Shown in pieces: positions 11,101 to 21,306 of a stretch of 64,000 nucleotides of DNA. The position numbers and the translations under genes are program-made. The stretch comes from Symbiodinium natans (lineage: Eukaryota; Sar; Dinophyceae; Suessiales; Symbiodiniaceae): contig CAJNDS010002562.1 in assembly GCA_905221605.1 (NCBI GenBank), positions 124,501-188,500 of the forward strand, in the 5' to 3' direction. The notes under the pieces were generated by a model. It ran no database searches. It was not told where the DNA came from and saw only the letters and a list, made by a program, of their open reading frames with translations. The number at the start of each line of letters is the position of its first letter. The first letter of the stretch is position 1.

Positions 11101-14100
11101 ATGGCACGCTGGACGCGCTCGCGGGCGAGGGCAGCGGCTGCCCATGCCGCCGCGCCGGTCTCTCACCCCCACGCGGAGGCAAAGGGTTTGGGGTCTGAGG
11201 TGGTGCGAGTTTTAGGGTTTAGGGTTCGGGGGTCCGAGGTTTGGGGTTCGAGTTTTAGGGTTTTGGGGTGTTAGGGTTTGGGGGTCTGAGGTTTTGAGTT
11301 CGAGTTTTAGGGTTTAGGGTTTTGGGGTGTTAGGGTTTAGGGTTTGGGGGTCTGAGGGTTGGGGTTCGAGCATTGGGGTTTTGGGTTTTTGGGTTTAGGG
11401 TTTGGGGGCCGAGTTTTGGGTTTCGAGTTTTAGGGTTTAGGGTTTTGGGCGAAAGCGGAACCCGTACGCAAAAGCCTGCTGAACTTCAGGGGGAACGGCC
11501 TGTTCAATCTGGTCTTAGGGTTTGGGGTTTTGGGGTCTTAGGGTTTAGGGTTTGGGGGTCTGAGGTTTGGGGTTTGAGTTTTAGTGTTTACGGTTTAGGG
11601 CTTTAGGGATTTTAGGGACTTTAGGGTTTAGGTTTGGGGCTTTCCAATTAGCCTGCGGTTTACGGGTACAAGGGTTTGGGGTTTAGGGTTTCGGGTAAAC
11701 CCTAAACCCTAAACCCTAAACCCTTTATAAGGGGCTCATGCATTTGATTCCTCAGCCCTAGTCCTCGCTAAGCCCTGAGCCTCCGAGTTTTGGGTTGTTG
11801 AAGGATAGCTACGCTCAGCTCCTTCCCCTGATGTTAAGCCCCCCCCCGCTACCCAACGAGCCCAATTCCGCTTAATGAAGGAGTATACCTTTAACAAATT
11901 AAGGATCCTAATATCAAGCAAGGTGTATTCCTCAATTAAGGGGTATTGACCTCCCTGGGTACCCACTAATACTACTTATTGTAGAGTGTAGGTTTTAGAT
12001 TTAGGGGGTCAGGGGGGTTGATATCAGGGGGAAGGGATAAGCGTACTATTTTCTCATACCCTAAGGCTGCAAGGAATCTTCTTCAAGAGTTTCAAAGGTT
12101 TGTAGGAATCTTGTTTGAGTGTTTTGTGGGGGCCTAAAGGCCTTGTTATATCAGGTTTTTGGGGCCTTAAGGGCCTAAACCCTAAACCCTAAACCCTAAA
12201 ACCTTTTGAGTCTATGCACGTCGGTGAGCCCGCGCGAGGCAGAGCGCTGCCCCATCTGCCTCGATGCTGTGGCCGGGCAAGCCATGCTGGCGTGCGAACA
12301 TGCGCTCTGCGCAGAGTGCCTTCTAAGGCCCTCCGACTGGCGCTACCATGTGTGGGAGGGTTCATATAGGGTTTAAGGTTTGGGCTTTAGGGTTAAGAAT
12401 CCCCCCCAAAAAATCTAAAAGATGACAATCTCTATACTTCCCTTATAAGGAAGAACATTGTTATTGAGTTTGTTTTTGGGGAGTTCTGAAGCGAATAGTA
12501 GTTAGAGTAAGTTCCCAGAGAGTCCAGGGCACCAAAACCAAGAACTTTTCAACGTCGTTTATGATAACCCAATACCCCGTTAAGTGAGGTAGTTCAGGAT
12601 AGCGCAAGAAACCTCAATTATGGAACTTAGTTTACTTATAATAATGAGCTCAAGGCATAGTCATAGTCCTGTATTTAGGGGGTATTTGGCTCATGAGTTG
12701 TCTGACTTGGATTACTTGAAGGTGGCTTTGTGTTTAGGTTGTGGGTACATATAAGGGGTTGTGTTTGCCTGGAATGGTGGTTTCTAGAAATGCACCTTAC
12801 GTAGTAGATAGTCGTGTTTGCGTCCCAAATACTTCTCAAACCCCTGTAGAGAAACCCTCGCTTGGTAGCCTGGGGTGGGTTTAGGGTTTAGGGTTTAGGA
12901 TTTAGGGTTTAGGGGTTAGGGTTCAGGGTTTAGGGTTTAGGGTTCAGGGTTCAGAATTTAGGGTTGGCCTGGGGCAGCGATCCGCACAGGCCCTTTAAGC
13001 CTCACTATGTAGTTGGTATCACCCCACCCTCCCAGATTCCCTTTCCATTAGATTTTGTTTTAACAAATGGTTTTTTACATAAAACGCTCTCTTGCACACA
13101 AAAATTAACCATATTATATCCATTTTTCTTACTTGACTCGCCACTCCATCATCAGACTTAACTTAGTGTCTGTGTGGGCTTCACCCCACAAGGCGCTTAG
13201 GGTTTAGGGTTTAGGGTTTAGGGTTTAGGGTTTAGGGTTGATATTTCTCACTGGGTTACCCAGATCATCAGAAGGGGGTTTAGGGATTTGGGGTGTAGGG
13301 GTTCAGTGGTTTCAGGGTTTAGGGTTTAGGGGTTTACGAGTTCAGGGTTTAGGGTTTAGGGTTGATAGAGGGTTGGGTCTTTAGAGCGCTTATAGACCCT
13401 AAACCTAAACCCCAAACCCTAAACCCTAAACCCGCAGCCTAAGACAGGTACGTGGAGAGCCTCGTGAACCAGGGCAAGGTCGATTCCCAGGAGATTGCCT
13501 GTCCGCTACCCTCCTGCCGCACGCCTGTGGCGACGAACGCTCTTTCAGACGCCTGGCCTTCACCAGTTCAGGGTTGAGGGTTTAGGGTTTAGGGTTTAGG
13601 GTTTAGGGTTTAGGGTTTGTAGGGTGTTTCTTGCACTTAGATAGGTTCTTTAGGGTTTAGGCTTTATGGGGTTTATAGGGTGTTGGGGTCGCTTCGGGTT
13701 TAGGTTCTGAGGGTTGGGCTGGTTTGGCGGTGTGAGAGCATGCCCCAGAAGATCCTAAACCCCTATAAATCCTGAACCCTAAACCCTAGCCCTAAACCCT
13801 AAACCCTAAACCCTAAACCCTAGACCCTAAACCCTAAACCCTAGCTTCAGCATCTGCGGAGTGAGCCTCTAACACGGTGCTTTTCGTCTGAAGTCGTCAG
13901 TCCCAAGCCCTACCTAGAGTAACCCGTTTAGGGTTTAGGGTTCAGTATTTAGGGTTTAGGGTTTAGGGTTTAGGGTGTATGGACAACATGGAGTTGCTCC
14001 TCAAAATTGCAGGGGTGTGCGCTGCGCTAGAAAAACCTTCAACCCACCGTTGCCCTGTAGGCCTAAGCAGCCTACCAAGCCTCCAAACCTAAAACCGCTA

Positions 14101-17100
14101 AGGGTTTTGGGTGGTTTAGGGTTTAGGGTTTAGGGTTTCGGCTTTAGGGCCCTAACTTAGAACCCTAAACCCTACCCTAGCTAAGGAGTTTCTCCGTCCG
14201 CAGCCCGGCGGGGAGGAGCTGTACCAGCGCCTGTTGGATTTCCAGGCTCAAGTCCCAATCCCAATGGCTTTTTTGTTGGAGTTTCAGGGTTTAGGGTTTA
14301 GGGTTGTGAGGTTTTGAGTATCTATCGGGTTCGTAGAGGGGCAGGTGACCCAAACTCCGTCTTTCATATACAGAAGTGCCCCAAACTCGTGTTGCGGGCG
14401 ACCTGCTCTCAAGTCTATGAACTTCATGATCGTGGCTCGGGGGTGCGGACGCTGCGAACCCCTTTATCCTGGGTCCTAAGCCCTAACCTAAACACGAACC
14501 CCGAAACCCTAAAGCCTATGCCCTGACCCTAAACCCAGGCCTTGCTTCTAAGCTTCAAAGTAAGGTGGGAGACAGAGCCGCTAAATACTAGCCGAGGTTG
14601 TATCTCCTTCTTTTTGTAGCCCAATATAGGACCCTTCCAAACCCTGCGAATCCGCAGGCGCCTTGACTCAAAAGCCAGCAAAATGTAGCTGCGTAGTTGA
14701 CCGCCCTACGAGCTCCTCCAAAACCCTAAACCCTAGACCCTAAACCCTCACCCCTAAAGCCGAAACCCGAAACCCTAAACCCTTCCTTAAGGGGCTCTTG
14801 GGGGACTCTCGTGGGCTACTATGCGAGGCGCAGCGCTTTGTGCCAGAGCCCAGCGACGACGAGCGGCTGGTGAATTGCCCCAGTCCCGGCTGCATCTCGT
14901 CATCCTTTGAGGCCTTTGAGGGGTTTAGGGTTTAGGGTTTAGGGTTTCGGGTTTCGGGTCTGGGGTTTCGGGTTTAGGGGTTTAGGGTGTGGGCTGCATC
15001 TCGGCTGTGGGGGTTTAGGGGTTTAGGGGTTTACAGGGTTTAGGGGTTTAGGGGTTTAGGGGTTTAGGGGTTTAGGGGTTTAGGGGTTTAGGGGTTTAGG
15101 GGTTTAGGGGTTTAGGGGTTTAGGGGTTTAGGGTTTAGGGTTTGACACTTTTCCAACCTGAAGCTTGACACCGTGAGAAGCTGGCGTTTCAGTTCGGGGT
15201 CCGGCTATCATCGACTCTTGGTCTGCTGGGCCCTCTGGAAACTGCATCCCTAAACCCCAAACCCTAAATCCTAAACCCCTAAACCTTGGGCTTAAGCCCT
15301 TAAACCCTTAAACCCTTAAACCCTAAACCCTAAACCCTAAAGCCTAAACCCTAAACCCTAAACCCTAAACCCCAAACCCTAAACCCTAAACCCTAAACCC
15401 TAGCTTAACCTTTCTTCCCTGGTTGCTGGAGAAGTAAGTCTCAAGGCATCAAAGTTCTGGTGCCGCTGGCCCTGGTTCAAGGGAAGACCGCCGAGACCAG
15501 CCTGCAGCCAACGTTTAGGCTTTATGGGGTTTGGGGTTTGGGGTTTAGGGTTAGGGTTTAGGGTTTAGGGTTTAGGGTTTAGGGTTTTGGGTTTAGGGTG
15601 CAGGGTTCAGGGGTTTAGGGGCTTAGGGGTTCAGGGGTTCAGGGGTTTAGGGTTTAGGGTTTATTGGATTTACGGGGTTTAAGGGGTTTATGGGGTTTAG
15701 GGCTTATAGGGTTTAGGTTTCGGGCTTTTCGGATTTAAGGGCGTGGGGCGTGTGGTATTTAGGACTGGGTTTAAGGGCCTTCGAGCTTAGGGGCTGGGAG
15801 GTTTTAGGGCCGACAGGTTTTAGGGCTTAGAGGGCTTTGGACAATACAGTGTTTAGGCCTGGACCCGGGTTGAAGGCTTGTGGTGCTTATGATAGGGTTT
15901 CGAGTTTAAAGGGTTTATGGCTTGTAGGGTTCTGAGCTTGTTTGAAGAATTTGGTAGCTGTAAGTAAAGATGGACTACGGCACGCCTCCGTTTTTTGGAA
16001 TGGGTGCTGCTCTGGTAGGGTTACTGTCTGGCAAGATCGTGCCTGTTGAGTGTGTCTCCCATGCCAGTCCCACAAGCCCAGCGATGCCTGCTAACGTTAT
16101 ATACGCTCACAAGGCACCTAGTCCCCGAAACCCTAAACCCTAAACACAAAACTCGAACCCTCTGATGCCTTGAGCTTGACATGTTGTGGTCCGAGGTCAG
16201 CTGCCCTCAATGTCGTCAGCAGTTCTGCTGGGTGCCAAGTGCGAAGGTGTGTAATTGTGAGCTACAAGTACCCCTAAACCCGAAACCCGAAACCCTAAAC
16301 CCTAAACCCTAAACCCTAAACCCTAAACCCTAAACCCTAAACCCTAAACCCTAAACCCTAAACCGAGCAGCTTCGTGTGTAGGGTTGGGGTTGAGTGCTT
16401 CGGGTCTAGGAACCGACTGCATGGAAAGGTCTCGGCCCAGAAGCCCGGACTCCAAAGCACTGGAGTTTAGGGTTTAGGGTTTAGGGTTTAGGGTTTAGGG
16501 TTTAGGGTTTAGGGTTTAGGGTTTTGGGTTTTGGGTTTTGGGTTTTGGGGGGGTTTTGTGTTTGGGCTTGATGCACCCTAAGCCATCAAGCCCCCGAGCT
16601 CCAGTCGTGTCAGCCTCATGCAAACCTCTGCCTACGGCAATTTGATTTCTGAGTCCCCTATAAACCCTAAACCCCCAACCCTAAACCCTAAACCCCTAAA
16701 CCCCTAAACCCTAAACCCTAAACCCTGAACCCTGAACCCTGAACCCTAAACCCTGAACCCTGAACCCCAAGCCCCAAACCCTAAACCCCAAAACCCCATA
16801 AACCCCAAGCCCCCTAAGCCCCGAACGGCCCCTAAGCCCCGAAGGCAGCGCCTGCGCACAGCCGGCCCACGCTGGAAGCTGCGATGATGCCGAGCTGCAG
16901 CGCATGGATCCGGCGCCACTTGAGAAGGAAATGAATGGTTTAGGGTTTAGGGTTTCCAGGGTTTCCAGGGTTTCCAGGGTTTCCAGGGTTTCCAGGGTTT
17001 CCAGGGTTTCCAGGGTTTCCAGGGTTTCCAGGGTTTCCAGGGTTTTAAGCGCTTTTGAGGTGTGAAGGGTTTTAGGGGTTGTTAGGGCTTGAGGGCTTTT

Positions 17101-19555
17101 AGGGATTTTAGAGTTTAGAGGGCTTTCGGGTTTATGGTCTTTAGGTTTGTTTTATTTTCCGGCTCTTAGGGTCTTCAGGGTTTTGGTTTGTTTCTTGCTT
17201 TGGGGCTTTAGGGTTTTTCGGGTTTTCGGGTTTGGGGTAGGGGATTCAGGGCTTGAGGGTTTGGAGATCTGAAATGGGTTAAGAACCCGGTAACCTTAAG
17301 GGAGGGGGGTTCATGGTTTTTGTTGGGGCTGAGGTCCTGGGTTTAGGGTTTAAGGGGTAAGGTTCAGGGTTTAGGGGTTTGCGGGACTGCCATACGGCAT
17401 AGCGCTGCCTTTCAAACTTGACATGGACCTTCTACACCCTAAACCTGAAGCCACTCAACCAAAGGGCCTGACAATCTGTTTGGGTATTGTACATACCTCC
17501 CGTACAGCATTCTAAGGACCTTACGGGAAACTCAGCCAGTGAGCAACCCATCAGTATCTATCATCACCCAAAACTCCCTCGTCCCAAGAGCTCTCGTTGC
17601 CATGAGGCCCCAAACCTCAAAACCCTCAACACCTCCAAACCTCAGAGCCCTAAACACCCCAAACCCTAAACCCTAGATAAAAACGCCCCGAAGCCTGAAA
17701 CCCCAAACGCTGCAAACCCTAGAACCCCAAGCGCAGCCAACTCTACAGCCCTAAACGCCGCCAACCCTAAACACCCTAAACACCCTAAACCCTAAACGCC
17801 CCAAACCCATAAACCCTAAGCATCCCAAAACCCTAAACCCTAGCCCTAAACCCTAAACCCTAAACCCTAAACCCCAGCCCTAAACCCCAACCAACCCAGG
17901 CTACGGCAGCTCATGGCCCAGCAAAGATCCTCATCTCAACTGGATGGGATCCAGCGCTTAGGATTTGGGTTTAGGCTTTAGGGTTTGGGATTTACGGTTT
18001 GGGGTTTAGGGTTTAGGGTTTAGAATTTAGGGTTTAGGGCTTAGGGTTTACAGTCTAAAGTTTAGGGCCTTTAGAACGTTCTAGGGTTTTAGGGTGTAGG
18101 GGCTTTGGAATTAGGTTTTGTGTTTCGCGTTGAAGGGCGTTAGAATTAGGGTTTAATGTTTATGCTTTAGGGGCTTTAGAATGCTGTAGGGCTTAGGGTT
18201 GTGAGGCTTTGGAATAGGCTTCAGGGTGCAGGGGCTTTGGATAGAAAGTATGGTTCAGTTATGGTGGAATCACGGGCATCATGAGCACATTGAATTACAG
18301 CAGCCTCAGGAGTTTGGGGTTTAGGGTTTAGGGTTCAGGGTTCAGGGTTTAGGGTTTAGGGTTTAGGGTTAACCCTCCGCCCTAAACCCCAAACCCTAAA
18401 CCCGATACCCGACACCCCAGAACCCTTTCAGGCGAAGGTTGTGGCACCTTGCGTCTTGTACCCTATGAATGGAGGTTCAGGGTACTTATAGCCCACGTAT
18501 AGCTGTAGGTATAATCCAAGCCCTAAACCCTAAACCCTAAACCCTAAACCCTATTTAGGGTAAACGCTAGCTCTACCACCCACCCCAGGAGCCTTGTCCT
18601 CAAGCCTTCCCCGACAGACCCTAATTGAACCCTAAACTTTGGTTTGGGGTTTGGGGTTTGGGGTTTGGGGTTTAGGGTTTAGGGTTTAGGGTTTAGGGTC
18701 CCTAAACCCTAGACCCTGAACCCCTCGCGTGCCAAGATTGGAAGAGATGCCCAGTCTGCCGGCACTTGTGCGAGCGCGAGTCGGGCTGCAACTTCATGAC
18801 GTGCCCCTCGGAGCAATGAGCCTCAGCCGCAAGCTGTCTCTAGGATGCCCAGTAGTACCCTTATTCCCTTTTTTGGGGGGGTTTAGGTTCCCTTATAAAC
18901 CCCTTTAAGCAAAAAAAGGGGCACCCTTTTTAAGCCTAGGTTACTGGGCAGCCTAGCTACTCCAGGGTGATTTACGAGGGCTTAGGTCTGGGCTTGAGTT
19001 CAAGGGTTGTTTGTTGGGGGGAGGGTGTTAGGTGTGGGCCCTTAGCCTGGTTTGTTCATGAGGGAGTTCAGTTTCCCCACAGGCGGCCATTTTCCGACAG
19101 GGAGAAGAAGGGAAGCAACCATGCCAAACATGCGCTGAGCTCATGCTCTCCTACCGGCCTAGGCTCGAAAAGGGCCTTCCTGAAGCCCAGAAACCCTAAC
19201 CCCAACAAACCCTCTCTTCCTGGGACTCTTTGACCTCCTAACCTAAAGCGTCGTCATCTTGCCTTCATTCAATCTGACCTTGAGGGTTTGGGGTTTAGAT
19301 TTCTTCGTGCGCCTCTTGAGCCCTAAGCCCTAAGCTTCTAGAGGCCCTAAACCCTAACCCTAAACCCTAAACCCCTAAACCCCTAAACCCCTAAACCCCA
19401 GGCATCGTGAGACTTGAGGGCTCCAACCTTAGACCCCCAACCGAGTCGTTGCCCCAGGCAAAGGGCAGACTTACTTCTGCTACCTCTGTGGGGAGATCTT
19501 GGCCGCTTCAGACCACGCGGCGCACTACGAAGGCAATTGTGTTTACTTGCGGGGG

Positions 19556-19590
<35 letters not shown>

Positions 19591-20524
19591 TGTGTTTTCG
19601 GGTTTAGAGTGTTTAGGGCATACATGTCTGCGACTTACTTGTTGTTTTCCCTAAGCCCCGAAGTAAACCCCTAAACCCTGAATCCCTAATCCGTAACCCT
19701 AAATACCCTCAACCCTAAACACCCTAAACCCTAAACGCCGTAAACCCCATGCCCTAAACCCGAAACCCCAAACCCTGAACCCCGAAACCTTGAACCCTAC
19801 ACCCTAAACCTTGAACCCTAAACCCTAAACACCCTGAACCCCAAACTAAACCTGAAACCCTGAACTCTAAACCCTATAAGCACTCTTAGACCTAGCCCTA
19901 AATTAAGCCCCAATCCCTGAAGCCTAAAACCCTGAACCCTAAACCTTCAACCCTCAACCCTAAGCACCCTAAACACCCTGAACCCCCTCAACTCCCCCTA
20001 AAACCCCTAAACACCCTAAACACCCTAAACACCCCAAACACCCCAAACCCTAAGCAGCCTAAACCCCCTTTACCCCAAACCTTAAACCCTAAACCCGAAG
20101 CACTCAACAAGATCCCCAGGCTTTGAGGGGGCCATCGGCCTGCGCGGGCCCTTCGGCCTCCTTGTCTGCATAGGGTTTAGGGTTTAGGGTTTAGGGTTTA
20201 GGGTTTAGGGTTTAGGATTTAGGGTTTAGGGTTTAGGGTTTAGGGTTTAGGGTTTAAGGTTCAGGGCTTAGGGTTTAGGGTTTAGGGTTCAGGGTTCTCC
20301 AGGTATGTTTTGGTGCTTGATGCTTTTTGGGTTTAAGAGCTGAGGGCTTTGCATGTGCCGGAAACTTGTTGTTGATTTGGACAAGTACCCCCCCCCCCCA
20401 ACCATGCACGCCACAAACAATTGTGTGGAAATCTTGTTTGGGAGAGGGGGACCCCTAAACGCTAAAACTTAAGAAGCTTAACCAAGTGATGAAAGCTGCA
20501 GCCCCCCTGAAGCGGGGCGCTTAG
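11101..20524 (+). CDS. RBR-type (RING1-IBR-RING2) E3 ubiquitin ligase, about 13 micro-exons
   Basis: RBR ligases take ubiquitin from an E2 onto a RING2 cysteine and pass it to a substrate. Exons: 11101-11185 (ATG start), 11456-11511, 12239-12351, 13448-13550 (or 13565), 14204-14245, 14834-14911, 16175-16231/16233, 16849-16932, 17900-17955, 18737-18817, 19458-19538, 20120-20163 and about 20477-20524 (ends [13 protein letters not shown]). RING1: [35 protein letters not shown], then [14 protein letters not shown]2: CPVC, GCNFMTC, C rebuilt at the 18817/19458 junction, FCYLC, H, and a final C rebuilt at 19538/20120. The presumed catalytic Cys is codon 18787-18789; the N-x-M position after it is Phe, where many RBRs have His and the RNF14 type has Lys. 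Product about 310 residues, short for the family. Donors are GT, GC and GA. The least certain joins are exons 4/5, 7/8 and 12/13. Confidence 0.85.
12352..13447 (+). other. RBR intron 3
   Basis: GT-AG; joins YHV to YVESLVNQG in the RING1 C-terminal part. It starts with TTTAGGG-like repeats, holds a degenerate family D element (about 12565-12695), TTTAGGG arrays at 12873-12965 and 13196-13240, and ends with CCCTAAA repeats (13395-13432). Confidence 0.6.
14912..16174 (+). other. RBR intron 6 with TTTAGGG at the 5' end and CCCTAAA inside
   Basis: GC-AG intron; near-identical words GCCTTTGAG and GCCTTGAG stand at its two ends, as a diverged target duplication would. Splicing gives [18 protein letters not shown] in the IBR. 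It contains an 8-bp variant array TTTAGGGG at about 15003-15130 and a CCCTAAA array at 15290-15400. Confidence 0.65.
16951..17045. repeat. TTTCCAGGG 9-bp array
   Basis: About ten units, directly after RBR exon 8 and a few TTTAGGG units; a local variant with CCA inserted into the telomere-type unit. Confidence 0.95.
18818..19457 (+). other. RBR intron 10, GA-AG, rebuilding a zinc-ligand Cys
   Basis: Exon 10 ends GAGCAAT, with the donor GA overlapping an apparent TGA stop. Exon 11 starts GCAAAGGG after CCCCAG. The junction codon is TGC, giving [16 protein letters not shown], the exact RING2 spacing C-x4-C-x5-C-x2-C. A family A-like element (18840-18956) sits at the start. Confidence 0.8.
18840..18956. 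mobile_element. Family A-like element in RBR intron 10
   Basis: Ends CTAGGATGCCCAGTAGTA and, complemented, CTAGGCTGCCCAGTAAC; centre AAAAAAAGGGGCACCC with TATTCCC. It begins 23 bases after the GA donor. Confidence 0.75.
19556..19590. repeat. TG microsatellite
   Basis: About 16 TG units just after the RBR exon 11 donor; short open frames across it are not genes. Confidence 0.95.
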
Positions 20525-21306
20525 GTTGTCCTTGGCGCTGCGCACTCCCGCGGACCAAAGAGTCCCTAAGACCCTCCTGACGCCATCCTAACCTAGAACA
20601 CCAGAAAGAAGACGTGGTAAGGTAGAGAGCCACAGGGAAACCGCAAACTTCAGAGAGTCTGCTTGCTTTTTTCGTGTAGGCAGCATGAGGCTTTAAGGCT
20701 TATGTCGCAGTACTCCCCAACCCCTAAACCCTAAACCCTAAACCCCAAACCCTAGACCCTTATGTCTGCAGTCGATTTCCTTCCCGAGTGATGCATGGCG
20801 TGACTGAGGGCTCTCAACTTTACGGTCTTAAGTTTCAGGGGAGGGAACGTCCCTTTCAAGAGTGCCTGGAGGATTAGGGTTTGGGGTTTAGAGTTAAGGG
20901 TTTAGGACCTTTTTGCAGGAGTGTGCCAGAATAGCCTCATCAAGCAAAGCAGGACTCACTCTTCATTCCTTGGTACCTTGTCCTACCTCGAGGGTTTTTG
21001 CCTGTTTTGGCGGATCGAGCTTCACGACTGTCAACCCGAAATGGAGCTACCCTAGCACCCATGTTGCCCCAGACCCTAAACCTCGAACCCTAAACCCTAA
21101 ACCCTAAACAACCCTAAACCCTAAACCGCACCAGCAGCTGTTTAAGGAGCCCTGCCATCCTCGCCTTGTTTGGGGTTATGGTCTGGGGTACTTAGACTTA
21201 GGGTTCAGGGTTTGGGGTTCCGCAACCCTAAACCCTAAACCCAAAACCCTAAACCCTAAACCCTAACCCTATACCCTATAGCCTACACCCGCAAGGTTCT
21301 CTTTGC
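20525..21306. other. Spacer between RBR and FN3-like genes
   Basis: Repeat-free sequence, probably including the RBR 3' UTR, runs to about 20720. After it come short CCCTAAA and TTTAGGG groups and a low-complexity open frame (20913-21107). No polyadenylation signal or gene is recognised. Confidence 0.4.

Noticed and set aside
15003-15133. CRISPR-like array
   Set aside because: The repeats are contiguous 8-bp units without spacers, in a eukaryotic intron.
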